DNA of 64,000 bases, taken from NCBI RefSeq assembly GCF_008704995.1, contig NZ_CP023747.1, forward strand, positions 4,371,501 through 4,435,500, in the 5' to 3' direction. The DNA comes from Streptomyces nodosus (lineage in GTDB: Bacteria > Actinomycetota > Actinomycetes > Streptomycetales > Streptomycetaceae). The first letter of the stretch is position 1. Each line of letters starts with the position of its first letter. The position numbers and the translations under genes are program-made. Under the pieces are notes generated by a model. It had not been told where the DNA came from and did not search any database. It saw only the letters and a list, made by a program, of their open reading frames with translations. Positions 1 to 7,860 of this stretch are shown in pieces.

Positions 1-372
1 GTGGTGTCCGGCACGGTCACGGACAAGATGGCCCCGGCCGTCAAACGCCTGTACGAGCAGATGCCCGAGCCGAAGTACGTCATCTCCTTCGGGGCGTGCT
101 CGAACTGCGGCGGCCCCTACTGGGACTCGTACTCCGTCACCAAGGGCGTCGACCAGATCATCCCGGTGGATGTGTACGTCCCCGGCTGCCCGCCCCGCCC
201 CGAGGCGCTGCTCCAGGGCATCCTCAAACTCCAGGAGAAGATCGCGCGCGAGTCGCTGGGGGAGCGCTACGGCACGGCGCGGCCGTCCACCGCCGCCCTC
301 CAGAGCGGCCTGGTCACCCCGCCCGCCCCGGTCCCGGGCCCCGGGACGGGCCCGGCCACGGAGGTGCGGTGA
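1..372 (+). CDS. nuoB: NADH-quinone oxidoreductase subunit B (partial, 5' end outside window)
   Basis: This is the C-terminal part of NuoB, the peripheral-arm subunit of complex I that holds iron-sulfur cluster N2 next to the quinone site. The visible sequence has the family block VSGTVTDKMAP, then GACSNCGG (third cluster Cys region) and VPGCPPRP (fourth cluster Cys), followed by an Ala/Pro/Gly-rich tail of about 30 residues. The real start lies upstream of base 1; the GTG at base 1 is internal. The stop overlaps the nuoC start as ATGA. It is probably a second-copy nuoB, because the operon that follows lacks nuoD, E, F and G. Confidence 0.93.
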   Translation: MVSGTVTDKMAPAVKRLYEQMPEPKYVISFGACSNCGGPYWDSYSVTKGVDQIIPVDVYVPGCPPRPEALLQGILKLQEKIARESLGERYGTARPSTAALQSGLVTPPAPVPGPGTGPATEVR

Positions 373-1661
373 TGACCACGGTCGGCTGGCTGCCCGCACC
401 CGCCGAGGAACTCTTCGGCCCCCAGGCCACGGCCGAGGTGTCCTACGACGTCCTGACGGTCGACGTCCCCGCGACGGGCTGGACCGAGGCGCTGCGGGTC
501 GCCCGCGACGACCTGGGCTGCACCTATTTCGACTGGCTGAGCGCGGTCGACGAACCGGGCACGGGCCTGCGCGTCTCGGCGCATGTGGTAGCCCTGTCCC
601 CGGTCCGCCGACTCCTCGTCCGTACGACCGTGCCGCACACGGCCCCGGTGCTCCCCTCCGCCGTGGGCGTCTACGCGGGTGCCGCCTGGCATGAACGCGA
701 GACCCACGAAATGTTCGGTGTCACCTTCGAGGGCCACCCCGCGCCGGCCCATCTGCTGCTGCCCGAGGGCTTCGAGGGCCACCCCCTGCGCAAGGACTTC
801 GTGCTGGCCGCCCGGGTCGCCAAGGCCTGGCCCGGCGCCAAGGAACCGGGCGAGTCCGACCACGGCGGCCCCAGGCGCCGGCAGATGCTGCCCCCGGGCG
901 TCCCCGACCCCAATGAATGGGGCCCCCTCAAGGGCCAGCTTCCCCCGGCTCCCTCCCGCCCCGCCCGAGCCGCGGGCCGCGCGGCGGGAGACCGGCCGGT
1001 CCGCCGCACCCGTACGGCCGCGGAGGGTTCGACGAGCCAGGGCCCGGCCACCGGCGAGCCCACGGACACCCCGCCCACCCCCCGACGGGCCCGCAGCGCC
1101 TCGGGAGGATCGGCCTCGCAGCGCGCGCCGGAGCCGGACGCCGGTTCCACGGCTCCGGCCGGTCCGCGGCGTGCGCGCAGCGCCTCGCAGGGGTCGGCGT
1201 CCCAACGCACGGCGCCCTCGCCCGAGGCCCCCTCACCCTCGCCCGAGGCACCCGCGTCCGGTCCCCGACGGGCCCGCAGCGCGTCCGAAGGGTCCGCATC
1301 GCAAGGGTCGAACGCCCCGGCGGCCGAGGACCCGACCGCCGAGCGCCCCGTCCCGCCCCACGGTGCGGACGCCCCCTGGCACCACGCCCGCCCCGCCTTC
1401 GACGAGCCCGAGCCCGCCGGGGCCGAGAGCACGAAGGAGACGACGGGGACCGAGGACGACACCGCCGTACGAGCAGCCGTGCCCGAATCGGCGCCCGAAC
1501 TCGCGCCCGAGGACGCGCCCGAGGACGCGTCCGGGGCCGGATCCGGAACGGGCGGTGGCGAGGACCGCCCCGGCGACGCCCGGCGCCCCGGGCCGGACCC
1601 CGACGAGACGCCCGCCGACGACACACCCACCCCCGACGACCCCTCCGGAGGCACGCCGTGA
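372..1661 (+). CDS. nuoC: NADH-quinone oxidoreductase subunit C with long repetitive C-terminal tail
   Basis: The first ~190 residues of this 429-residue protein match the 30-kDa subunit (NuoC): WHERETHEMFGVTFEGHP and the LRKDF segment are the family signature. NuoC sits in the hydrophilic arm of complex I. The remaining ~235 residues are a low-complexity Pro/Ala/Ser/Glu tail absent from ordinary NuoC. The tail contains four spaced copies of a 14-residue unit of the type RRARSASxGSASQ and then becomes strongly acidic. ATG overlaps the nuoB stop (ATGA), so the two are translationally coupled. A longer in-frame opening upstream lies within nuoB and is not used. The next gene is nuoH, not nuoD. 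Confidence 0.9.
   Translation: MTTVGWLPAPAEELFGPQATAEVSYDVLTVDVPATGWTEALRVARDDLGCTYFDWLSAVDEPGTGLRVSAHVVALSPVRRLLVRTTVPHTAPVLPSAVGVYAGAAWHERETHEMFGVTFEGHPAPAHLLLPEGFEGHPLRKDFVLAARVAKAWPGAKEPGESDHGGPRRRQMLPPGVPDPNEWGPLKGQLPPAPSRPARAAGRAAGDRPVRRTRTAAEGSTSQGPATGEPTDTPPTPRRARSASGGSASQRAPEPDAGSTAPAGPRRARSASQGSASQRTAPSPEAPSPSPEAPASGPRRARSASEGSASQGSNAPAAEDPTAERPVPPHGADAPWHHARPAFDEPEPAGAESTKETTGTEDDTAVRAAVPESAPELAPEDAPEDASGAGSGTGGGEDRPGDARRPGPDPDETPADDTPTPDDPSGGTP
1002..1307 (+). repeat. Four dispersed 42-bp coding repeats inside the nuoC tail
   Basis: Units lie at 1002-1043, 1083-1124, 1167-1208 and 1266-1307. Each encodes a 14-residue block that starts with Arg-Arg, has a basic/Ser middle and ends Gly-Ser-x-Ser-Gln. 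The first copy is the most diverged (RRTRTAAEGSTSQ). Units 2 to 4 read RRARSASxGSASQ. They are separated by Pro/Ala-rich spacers of 9 to 19 codons. Confidence 0.85.
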
Positions 1662-2626
1662 ACGGCGCTCTCGACGTCGCCCTGCGACTCGTCGTGGTGT
1701 TCGTCGTCTTCCTCACCTTCCCCCTGATCGTCGGGCAGACCGAACACAAGGTCATGGCCCATATGCAGGGCCGCCTCGGACCCATGTACGCCGGCGGATT
1801 CCACGGCTGGGCCCAACTTGTCGCCGACGGTGTGAAGTTCGCCCAGAAAGAGGACGTCGTCCCGGCGGGCGCGGACCGCCGCATCTTCCAACTGGCCCCC
1901 GCCGTCGCCCTTCTGCCGTACCTTCTGGTGCTGCTCGCCATCCCGATCGGTCCGGGTGAGGGCGCCGTCGGTCAGGTCGTCGACGCGGGCATCTTCTTCG
2001 TGCTGGCCGTCATGGGTGTGGGAGTCCTCGGCTCGCTCATGGCCGGCTGGGCCTCCGCCAACAAGTTCTCCCTCCTCGGCGGCCTCCGCACCGCCGCCCA
2101 GCTCCTCGCCTATGAACTCCCCATGCTGCTCGCCGCCGCCTCGGTGGCGATGGCGGCCGGGACGGTCTCGCTGCCCGGCATCGTCGACGCCTTCCGGTGG
2201 TGGTGGCTGCCCTGGCAGATCATCGGCGCGCTGATCTTCTTCGTGGCCGGCCTCGCCGAGCTCCAACGCCCGCCCTTCGACATGCCGGTCGCCGACTCGG
2301 AGATCATCTTCGGCGCGTACACCGAGTACACCGGGCTCCGTTTCGCCCTGTTCCTGCTCGCCGAGTACGCCGGGATCATCGTCCTGTGCGGCCTGACCAC
2401 CGTCCTCTTCCTGGGCGGCTGGCACGGCCCCTGGGGAGCCGACGGACTCGGCTGGCTCTGGACGCTCCTGAAGACCGCGGTCCTCGCCTTCGTCGTCATC
2501 TGGCTGCGCGTCACCTACCCCCGCCTGCGCGAGGACCAGCTCCAGAAGCTCTCCTGGACCCTCCTCGTCCCCCTCGCCCTCGCCCAGATCGCCCTCACCG
2601 GCATCGTCAAGGTGGTGATCTCCTAG
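1658..2626 (+). CDS. nuoH: NADH-quinone oxidoreductase subunit H
   Basis: NuoH is the membrane subunit that joins the peripheral and membrane arms and lines the quinone cavity. The 322-residue product has about eight membrane segments and the family blocks RLGPMYAGGFHGWAQ near the N-terminus, SLLGGLRTAAQLLAYELP in the middle, and AELQRPPFDMPVADSEIIFGAYTEY, whose loop contributes to the quinone channel. GTG at 1658 overlaps the nuoC stop (GTGA). Length and motifs are normal for the family. Confidence 0.95.
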   Translation: MNGALDVALRLVVVFVVFLTFPLIVGQTEHKVMAHMQGRLGPMYAGGFHGWAQLVADGVKFAQKEDVVPAGADRRIFQLAPAVALLPYLLVLLAIPIGPGEGAVGQVVDAGIFFVLAVMGVGVLGSLMAGWASANKFSLLGGLRTAAQLLAYELPMLLAAASVAMAAGTVSLPGIVDAFRWWWLPWQIIGALIFFVAGLAELQRPPFDMPVADSEIIFGAYTEYTGLRFALFLLAEYAGIIVLCGLTTVLFLGGWHGPWGADGLGWLWTLLKTAVLAFVVIWLRVTYPRLREDQLQKLSWTLLVPLALAQIALTGIVKVVIS

Positions 2627-3264
2627 TGTCCCGCTCGTCGCCCGGCCACCGCTCCACGACGACGCCCCCCGAGCGGCCTCGCCGGTCCGTCCCCGGCTCC
2701 GGCCTCGCCAAGGGCCTGGCCGTCACCCTCCGCACGATGACGAAGAAGTCCGTCACCGAGCAGTACCCGGACACCCAGCCCGCCCTTCCGCCGCGCAGCC
2801 GTGGTGTCATCGGCCTGTTCGAGGAGAACTGCACGGTCTGCATGCTGTGCGCCCGCGAGTGCCCGGACTGGTGCATCTACATCGACTCCCACAAGGAGAC
2901 GGTTCCGCCCGCGGCCCCCGGCGGCCGCGAGCGCAGCCGCAATGTGCTCGACCGCTTCGCCATCGACTTCTCCCTCTGCATGTACTGCGGCATCTGCATC
3001 GAGGTCTGCCCCTTCGACGCCCTCTTCTGGTCCCCGGAGTTCGAGTACGCCGAGACCGACATCCGCGACCTCACCCATGAGCGCGACAAGCTCCGCGAGT
3101 GGATGTGGACCGTGCCGGCCCCGCCCGCGCTCGACCCCGCCTCCGAGGAACCCAAGGAGATCGCCGCCGCCCGCAGGACCGCCGAGAAGCTGGCCGCCGC
3201 ACAGGACGCACCGGCACAGGGCGAGCCCACCGAGCCCGACGGTCCGCAGGGAGGCACCGCGTGA
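2626..3264 (+). CDS. nuoI: NADH-quinone oxidoreductase subunit I (2x[4Fe-4S] ferredoxin type)
   Basis: NuoI carries clusters N6a and N6b, which pass electrons to N2 in NuoB. Two CxxCxxCxxxCP motifs are visible, CTVCMLCARECP and CMYCGICIEVCP, about 50 residues apart. The N-terminal ~30 residues are Ser/Pro-rich, and there is an Ala/Glu-rich C-terminal extension of about 40 residues. GTG at 2626 shares one base with the nuoH TAG. A later in-frame start is possible because the N-terminus is not conserved in type. Confidence 0.94.
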   Translation: MSRSSPGHRSTTTPPERPRRSVPGSGLAKGLAVTLRTMTKKSVTEQYPDTQPALPPRSRGVIGLFEENCTVCMLCARECPDWCIYIDSHKETVPPAAPGGRERSRNVLDRFAIDFSLCMYCGICIEVCPFDALFWSPEFEYAETDIRDLTHERDKLREWMWTVPAPPALDPASEEPKEIAAARRTAEKLAAAQDAPAQGEPTEPDGPQGGTA

Positions 3265-3890
3265 GCCCCGCCCTGGCGGTGGCGGCCACGGCCGTCACCG
3301 GGACACACGGCTTCCTCTCCCCGACCGGCGTCGAGATCGCCTTCCTCCTCGTCGGCCTGGTGACCTTCGGCGCCGCGCTCGTCACCGTCACCACCCGACA
3401 GCTGGTGCACGCCGCCCTGTGGCTCGTGGTGACGCTCGGCGGGCTCGCCGTCGAGTACCTCCTGCTCACCGCCGAGTTCATCGCCTGGATGCAGGTCCTC
3501 ATCTATGTCGGGTCCGTCGTGGTCCTGCTGCTGTTCGGTCTGATGCTCACCAAGGCCCCCATCGGCCGGTCCCCGGACGCCGACTCCGGCAACCGCCCGG
3601 CCGCCCTCACCGTGGCCGTCGCCGCCGGGGCCGCCCTGGTCTGGGTGGTCGTCGACGCCTTCCGCACCACCTGGATAGACCTGTCAGGACCCGCCTCGGG
3701 CTCCACCGAGGTCACCGGCGCGAGCCTCTTCCAGCACTGGGTCCTCCCCTTCGAGGCCCTCTCCGTCCTCCTCCTCACCGCTCTGGTCGGGGCGATCGTC
3801 CTCTCCCGCAGGGCGAAGGCCGACGAGGCCACCACCGAGAGCACCCCGGCCCGCCCGGACGCGCGCAGCGAGAAGGAAGGCGCCCGCTGA
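3261..3890 (+). CDS. nuoJ: NADH-quinone oxidoreductase subunit J
   Basis: This is a 209-residue membrane subunit of complex I. Five hydrophobic segments are seen; the one at about residues 65-90 includes EYLLLTAEFIAWMQVLIYVG, the NuoJ helix with the functionally important acidic and pi-bulge region. The C-terminus is a hydrophilic tail rich in Glu, Arg and Ala. GTG overlaps the nuoI stop (GTGA), and the stop overlaps nuoK, so translation is coupled on both sides. Confidence 0.93.
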   Translation: MSPALAVAATAVTGTHGFLSPTGVEIAFLLVGLVTFGAALVTVTTRQLVHAALWLVVTLGGLAVEYLLLTAEFIAWMQVLIYVGSVVVLLLFGLMLTKAPIGRSPDADSGNRPAALTVAVAAGAALVWVVVDAFRTTWIDLSGPASGSTEVTGASLFQHWVLPFEALSVLLLTALVGAIVLSRRAKADEATTESTPARPDARSEKEGAR

Positions 3891-4255
3891 TGCACCTCGC
3901 CTATCCCGCCGTGCTCGCCGCCCTCCTCTTTTCGACCGGCCTCTACGGTGTCCTCGCCCGCCGCAACGCGATCCTCGTCCTGATGTCGGTCGAGCTGATG
4001 CTCAACGCGGTCAACCTCAACCTCGTCGCCTTCGACGTCTGGCTGAGCAGGACCGCCCGCGACACGCTGCACTCCGGCCAGGCACTGACGCTGTTCACCA
4101 TCGCCGTCGCCGCCGCCGAGATCGGCATCGGCCTGGCGATCGTCCTCGCCGTGTACCGCAACCGCGGCACCTCCGACATCGACCGACTCCGCGACACCGC
4201 CGAGGGCCCCGAGGGCGACACCCCCGCGGCCGAGAAGGCTGAGGCCACCGCGTGA
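3890..4255 (+). CDS. nuoK: NADH-quinone oxidoreductase subunit K
   Basis: This 121-residue protein has three membrane helices. The second contains the typical block LMSVELMLNAVNLN with the conserved membrane Glu, and the third contains FTIAVAAAEIGIGLAIVL with the second conserved Glu; both take part in proton translocation in NuoK. ATG overlaps the nuoJ stop (ATGA). A short charged C-terminal tail follows the third helix. Confidence 0.95.
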   Translation: MHLAYPAVLAALLFSTGLYGVLARRNAILVLMSVELMLNAVNLNLVAFDVWLSRTARDTLHSGQALTLFTIAVAAAEIGIGLAIVLAVYRNRGTSDIDRLRDTAEGPEGDTPAAEKAEATA

Positions 4256-6279
4256 CCACGACCACCCTCGCCGTTCTCGTCCCCCTCCTGCCCTTCCTCG
4301 GCGCCGCGGCCGGACTGCTCCTCGGCCGCACCGCTCCCGGCTTCGTCCGCCCCCTCGCCGTCCTGCCGGCCCTCACCTCCCTCGTGCTGGCCGTGCTGGT
4401 CGCCGCACGCCAGGGCGGCGGCCCGGCCCTCGACTCCGCCACGGAACTCACCCCCACCGGCTCCGTCCCGATCGAGCTCGCCCTGCACATCGACGGCTTC
4501 GCCGCCCTGGTGGCCGTCCTGGTCGGCGTCGTCGCCACCTGTGTGCAGATCTACTCGACGGGCTATCTGCGCCACGACCCGCGCTACCCCTCGTACGCCG
4601 CTCTCGTCTCCCTGTTCACCTCCGCGATGCTGCTGGTCGTCTACTCCGGCGACCTGATCGTGCTGCTGGTCGGCTGGGAAGTCATGGGCATCTGCTCCTA
4701 CTTCCTGGTGGGCCACTACTGGGAGACCCCGCAGGCACGCGCCGCCTCCCTCAAGGCATTCCTGGTCACCAAGCTCGGCGACGTCCCCTTTCTGATCGGG
4801 CTGTTCGCCCTGGGCGCCGACGCCGGTTCCTTCCGGATCACCCGGGTGCTCGGCACCGTGGCGAGCGGCGGGCTGCACCACCCCACCCTGATCGCCCTGC
4901 TGCTCCTGGCCGGCGTGGCGGGCAAGTCGGCGCAGTTCCCGCTGCACACCTGGCTCCCCGACGCGATGGCGGGCCCCACCCCCGTCTCCGCGCTGATCCA
5001 CGCCGCGACGATGGTCGCCGCCGGTGTGTACTTCGTCGCCCGCCTCCTCCCCGTCTTCCAGGCCTCCTCGGCCGCGATGGTGGTCCTCGCCGTCATGGCC
5101 GCCGTCACCATGGCCGGCTCGGCGCTCGCCGCGCTCGCCCAGGACGACATCAAACGCGTCCTCGCCTACTCGACGATCGGCCAGCTCGGCTATATGACCG
5201 GCGCCCTCGCCGTCGGCGAACGCGGTGCCGCCGTCTTCCACCTCCTGTCCCACGGCGCCTTCAAGGCACTGCTCTTCCTCGCCGCCGGAGTGGTCATCCA
5301 CGCCGCCGGCACCAACTCGCTGGCCGAGATGTCCCGCATGAAGAACCTGCGCGCCCGCATCCCCGACGCCTACTGGACGATGACCGTGGCGCTGCTCGCG
5401 CTCGCCGCGGTCCCGCCGTTCGCCGGCTTCTTCTCCAAGGAGTCCGTCCTCTCCGCGGCCGAGCACGTCGCCATCGGCCACACCGGGCACGCCCCGGGCG
5501 CCGCGGGCTGGATCGTCCTGGTCTTCGGTCTGGTCACCGCCCTGCTCACCGCCGCCTACGCGACCCGGCTGTGGCTGCTCGCCTTCCGCGGCCACGGTGC
5601 CGAGGCCCCCGACCATGGAAAACAGCCCCTCGCGATGAACGCCGTGCTGTGGGTGCTCGCCATCCCCTCCGTCGCGTTCGGCCTCGGCTACGGCGTGCTG
5701 CCCGACTGGTTCGACGGCCACCGCCTGGCACCGACCCTCACCACCTCCGTCCTCGGTACGGGGCTCGCCCTGGTGGGCGGACTGGTGACCTACGGCGCCT
5801 GGCGGCACACCACCGTGCTCGCGGCCCGCGTCCCCTCCCCGGGCACTCGGCTCGGCTCGACGGAGTACGCCCAGGACGTCGCCGCCGACCACCCCGAGGA
5901 GGACGCCGGCCTGGTCGAGGCCGAGGCCATCGCGAGCCACGTGCCCGCCGGGGGCGAAGCGGCCGCTGCGTCCGACCCGGCGGACCCGGGCCGCCTGCTG
6001 CTCGGCCCGCTGCACCGTCACGCCGCCGCCGGCTTCCATCTGGACGCCCTGTACGAGGCGCTCTTCGTCCGTCCGGTCAGGGCCGGAGCGAGTCTCGTCC
6101 GGTTCCTCGACCGCGAGGTCGTCGAGACCTATGTACGGGGCGCCGGAGCATTGCCCCGACTGCTCGGCGCCGCCGTACGGCGCGCCCAGACCGGCAATGT
6201 GCAGACCTATGTGAGCGCGCTGCTCGCCGGCACCGTCGTCCTGGCGGTGGCCGTCCTCCTCGTCGCCACGGGAGCGTGA
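4252..6279 (+). CDS. nuoL: NADH-quinone oxidoreductase subunit L (antiporter-like)
   Basis: NuoL is the distal antiporter-like proton-pumping subunit, 675 residues here. Visible blocks include YMLHD-type residues (GYLRHDPRYPSYAAL), LLVGWEVMGICSYFLVGHYW with the conserved helix-5 Glu, HTWLPDAMAGPTPVSALIHAATMVAAGVY with the broken-helix Lys/His region, and FFSKESVL. A hydrophilic insert of about 45 Ala/Glu/Asp-rich residues lies between the antiporter core and the C-terminal lateral helix (about residues 535-585). GTG overlaps the nuoK stop. Confidence 0.95.
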   Translation: MTTTTLAVLVPLLPFLGAAAGLLLGRTAPGFVRPLAVLPALTSLVLAVLVAARQGGGPALDSATELTPTGSVPIELALHIDGFAALVAVLVGVVATCVQIYSTGYLRHDPRYPSYAALVSLFTSAMLLVVYSGDLIVLLVGWEVMGICSYFLVGHYWETPQARAASLKAFLVTKLGDVPFLIGLFALGADAGSFRITRVLGTVASGGLHHPTLIALLLLAGVAGKSAQFPLHTWLPDAMAGPTPVSALIHAATMVAAGVYFVARLLPVFQASSAAMVVLAVMAAVTMAGSALAALAQDDIKRVLAYSTIGQLGYMTGALAVGERGAAVFHLLSHGAFKALLFLAAGVVIHAAGTNSLAEMSRMKNLRARIPDAYWTMTVALLALAAVPPFAGFFSKESVLSAAEHVAIGHTGHAPGAAGWIVLVFGLVTALLTAAYATRLWLLAFRGHGAEAPDHGKQPLAMNAVLWVLAIPSVAFGLGYGVLPDWFDGHRLAPTLTTSVLGTGLALVGGLVTYGAWRHTTVLAARVPSPGTRLGSTEYAQDVAADHPEEDAGLVEAEAIASHVPAGGEAAAASDPADPGRLLLGPLHRHAAAGFHLDALYEALFVRPVRAGASLVRFLDREVVETYVRGAGALPRLLGAAVRRAQTGNVQTYVSALLAGTVVLAVAVLLVATGA

Positions 6280-6285
6280 GCAGGC

Positions 6286-7860
6286 GTGATCGATATCAGC
6301 GAGTCCCTGATGCAGCTTCTTCTGGCGTTCATCGTCGTCGTGCCGCTCATCGGCGCGGCGGCCGCCCTGCTGCCCGCCCCGCCCGGGCTGAAGGGGAAGT
6401 CCCCCGGGCAGGCCGTGCTGCGGCACGGCGTCACCGTCACCGGCGCCGTGCTCATCGCGGCGATCGCCCTGGCGCTCGGCTTCGACCACCGCCACCCGTC
6501 GAAGATGCAGGCCACGACCGACATCAGCTGGATCCCCGCACTCGATGTGCGGATCCACCTCGGCATCGACGGCATCTCTCTCCCCCTTCTGGTCCTGACC
6601 GCGCTGCTGACCTTCCTCTGCGCGGTCTACTCGTACTTCAAGATGCCCTCGGGCCCGTCCCCGAAGGCCTTCGTCGCCCTGCTGCTGGTCCTCGAGTCCG
6701 GCACCCTCGCGACCTTCGCCGTCCTCGATCTGCTGCTGTTCTTCCTCGCGTTCGAGATGGTGCTCATCCCGATGTACTTCCTCATCGCCCGCTGGGGCGG
6801 CGAGGGGCGGACCCGGGCCGCGTGGAGGTTCATCCTCTTCACCCTGCTCGGCTCCGTGGTCATGCTGCTCGGCCTGCTTCTGATCGGACTCAGGGCGGGC
6901 ACCTTCGACATGGTGGCACTCGCCACTGACAACGGCCGGTCCCTCACCACATCCGTGCAGGTCGTCGCCGTACTGGCGATCGGGATCGGGCTCGCGGTCA
7001 AGACACCGATGTGGCCCCTGCACAGCTGGCTGCCCGACGCCCACACCGCGGCGCCCACCGTCGGCTCGGTCCTGCTGGCCGGAGTCCTGCTGAAGATGGG
7101 CACCTACGGGTTCGTACGGATCCTGCTGCCCGTCGCGCCCGATGGATTCCGCACCTTCGCCCCGTCCCTCGCCGCCCTCGCCGTCATCGGGATCATCTAC
7201 GGTTCGCTCGCCTGTCTCGCCCTCGTCCGACGGGGCGCGAAGGGCGACCTCAAGCGGCTCATCGCCTACTCCTCGGTGGGCCACATGGGCTTCGTCCTGC
7301 TCGGCATCGCGACCATGACCCCGACCGGGGTGAACGGCGCCCTGTTCGCCAACATCGCCCACGGCCTCATCACCGGCCTGCTGTTCTTCCTGGTCGGCGC
7401 GGTCAAGGACCGTACGGGCAGCACCGATCTCGACTCCCTCGCCGAAGGGGCCGGCGCCGCCCTCTACGGCAGGGCACCCCGCCTCGGCGGACTGCTCGCC
7501 TTCGGTGCCGTCGCCTCGCTCGGTCTGCCCGGCCTCGCCGGATTCTGGGGCGAGATGCTGGCGATGTTCGGCGCGTTCCGGCCCGCCGCCGGCCTCAGCC
7601 GCCCCGCCTTCCTCACCTTCATGGCGATCGCGGCCTTCGGCACGCTGCTCACCGCCGCGTACATGCTCATCGTGGTGCGGCGGGTCTGCATGGGCGCCGT
7701 CCCGGAGGGATCGCCCGAGCTCGCCGACGTCCACCGGTACGAGTTCGCGGCCTGGACACCGCTCGTCGTCCTCACCCTCGTCGCCGGACTGTGGCCCAGG
7801 GCCCTCCTCGGCCTGACCGACCCGGCCGTGCAGCAGCTCCTCGCAGGAGGCATCCGATGA
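6286..7860 (+). CDS. nuoM: NADH-quinone oxidoreductase subunit M (antiporter-like)
   Basis: This 524-residue membrane subunit is homologous to Mrp antiporters. Seen in order are FLAFEMVLIPMYFLIARWGG (helix-5 Glu), KTPMWPLHSWLPDAHTAAPTVGSVLLAGVLLKMGTYG (Lys and broken-helix region) and AHGLITGLLFFLVG. GTG at 6286 follows the nuoL stop after six bases. The stop overlaps nuoN (ATGA). Length is as expected for the family. Confidence 0.95.
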   Translation: MIDISESLMQLLLAFIVVVPLIGAAAALLPAPPGLKGKSPGQAVLRHGVTVTGAVLIAAIALALGFDHRHPSKMQATTDISWIPALDVRIHLGIDGISLPLLVLTALLTFLCAVYSYFKMPSGPSPKAFVALLLVLESGTLATFAVLDLLLFFLAFEMVLIPMYFLIARWGGEGRTRAAWRFILFTLLGSVVMLLGLLLIGLRAGTFDMVALATDNGRSLTTSVQVVAVLAIGIGLAVKTPMWPLHSWLPDAHTAAPTVGSVLLAGVLLKMGTYGFVRILLPVAPDGFRTFAPSLAALAVIGIIYGSLACLALVRRGAKGDLKRLIAYSSVGHMGFVLLGIATMTPTGVNGALFANIAHGLITGLLFFLVGAVKDRTGSTDLDSLAEGAGAALYGRAPRLGGLLAFGAVASLGLPGLAGFWGEMLAMFGAFRPAAGLSRPAFLTFMAIAAFGTLLTAAYMLIVVRRVCMGAVPEGSPELADVHRYEFAAWTPLVVLTLVAGLWPRALLGLTDPAVQQLLAGGIR

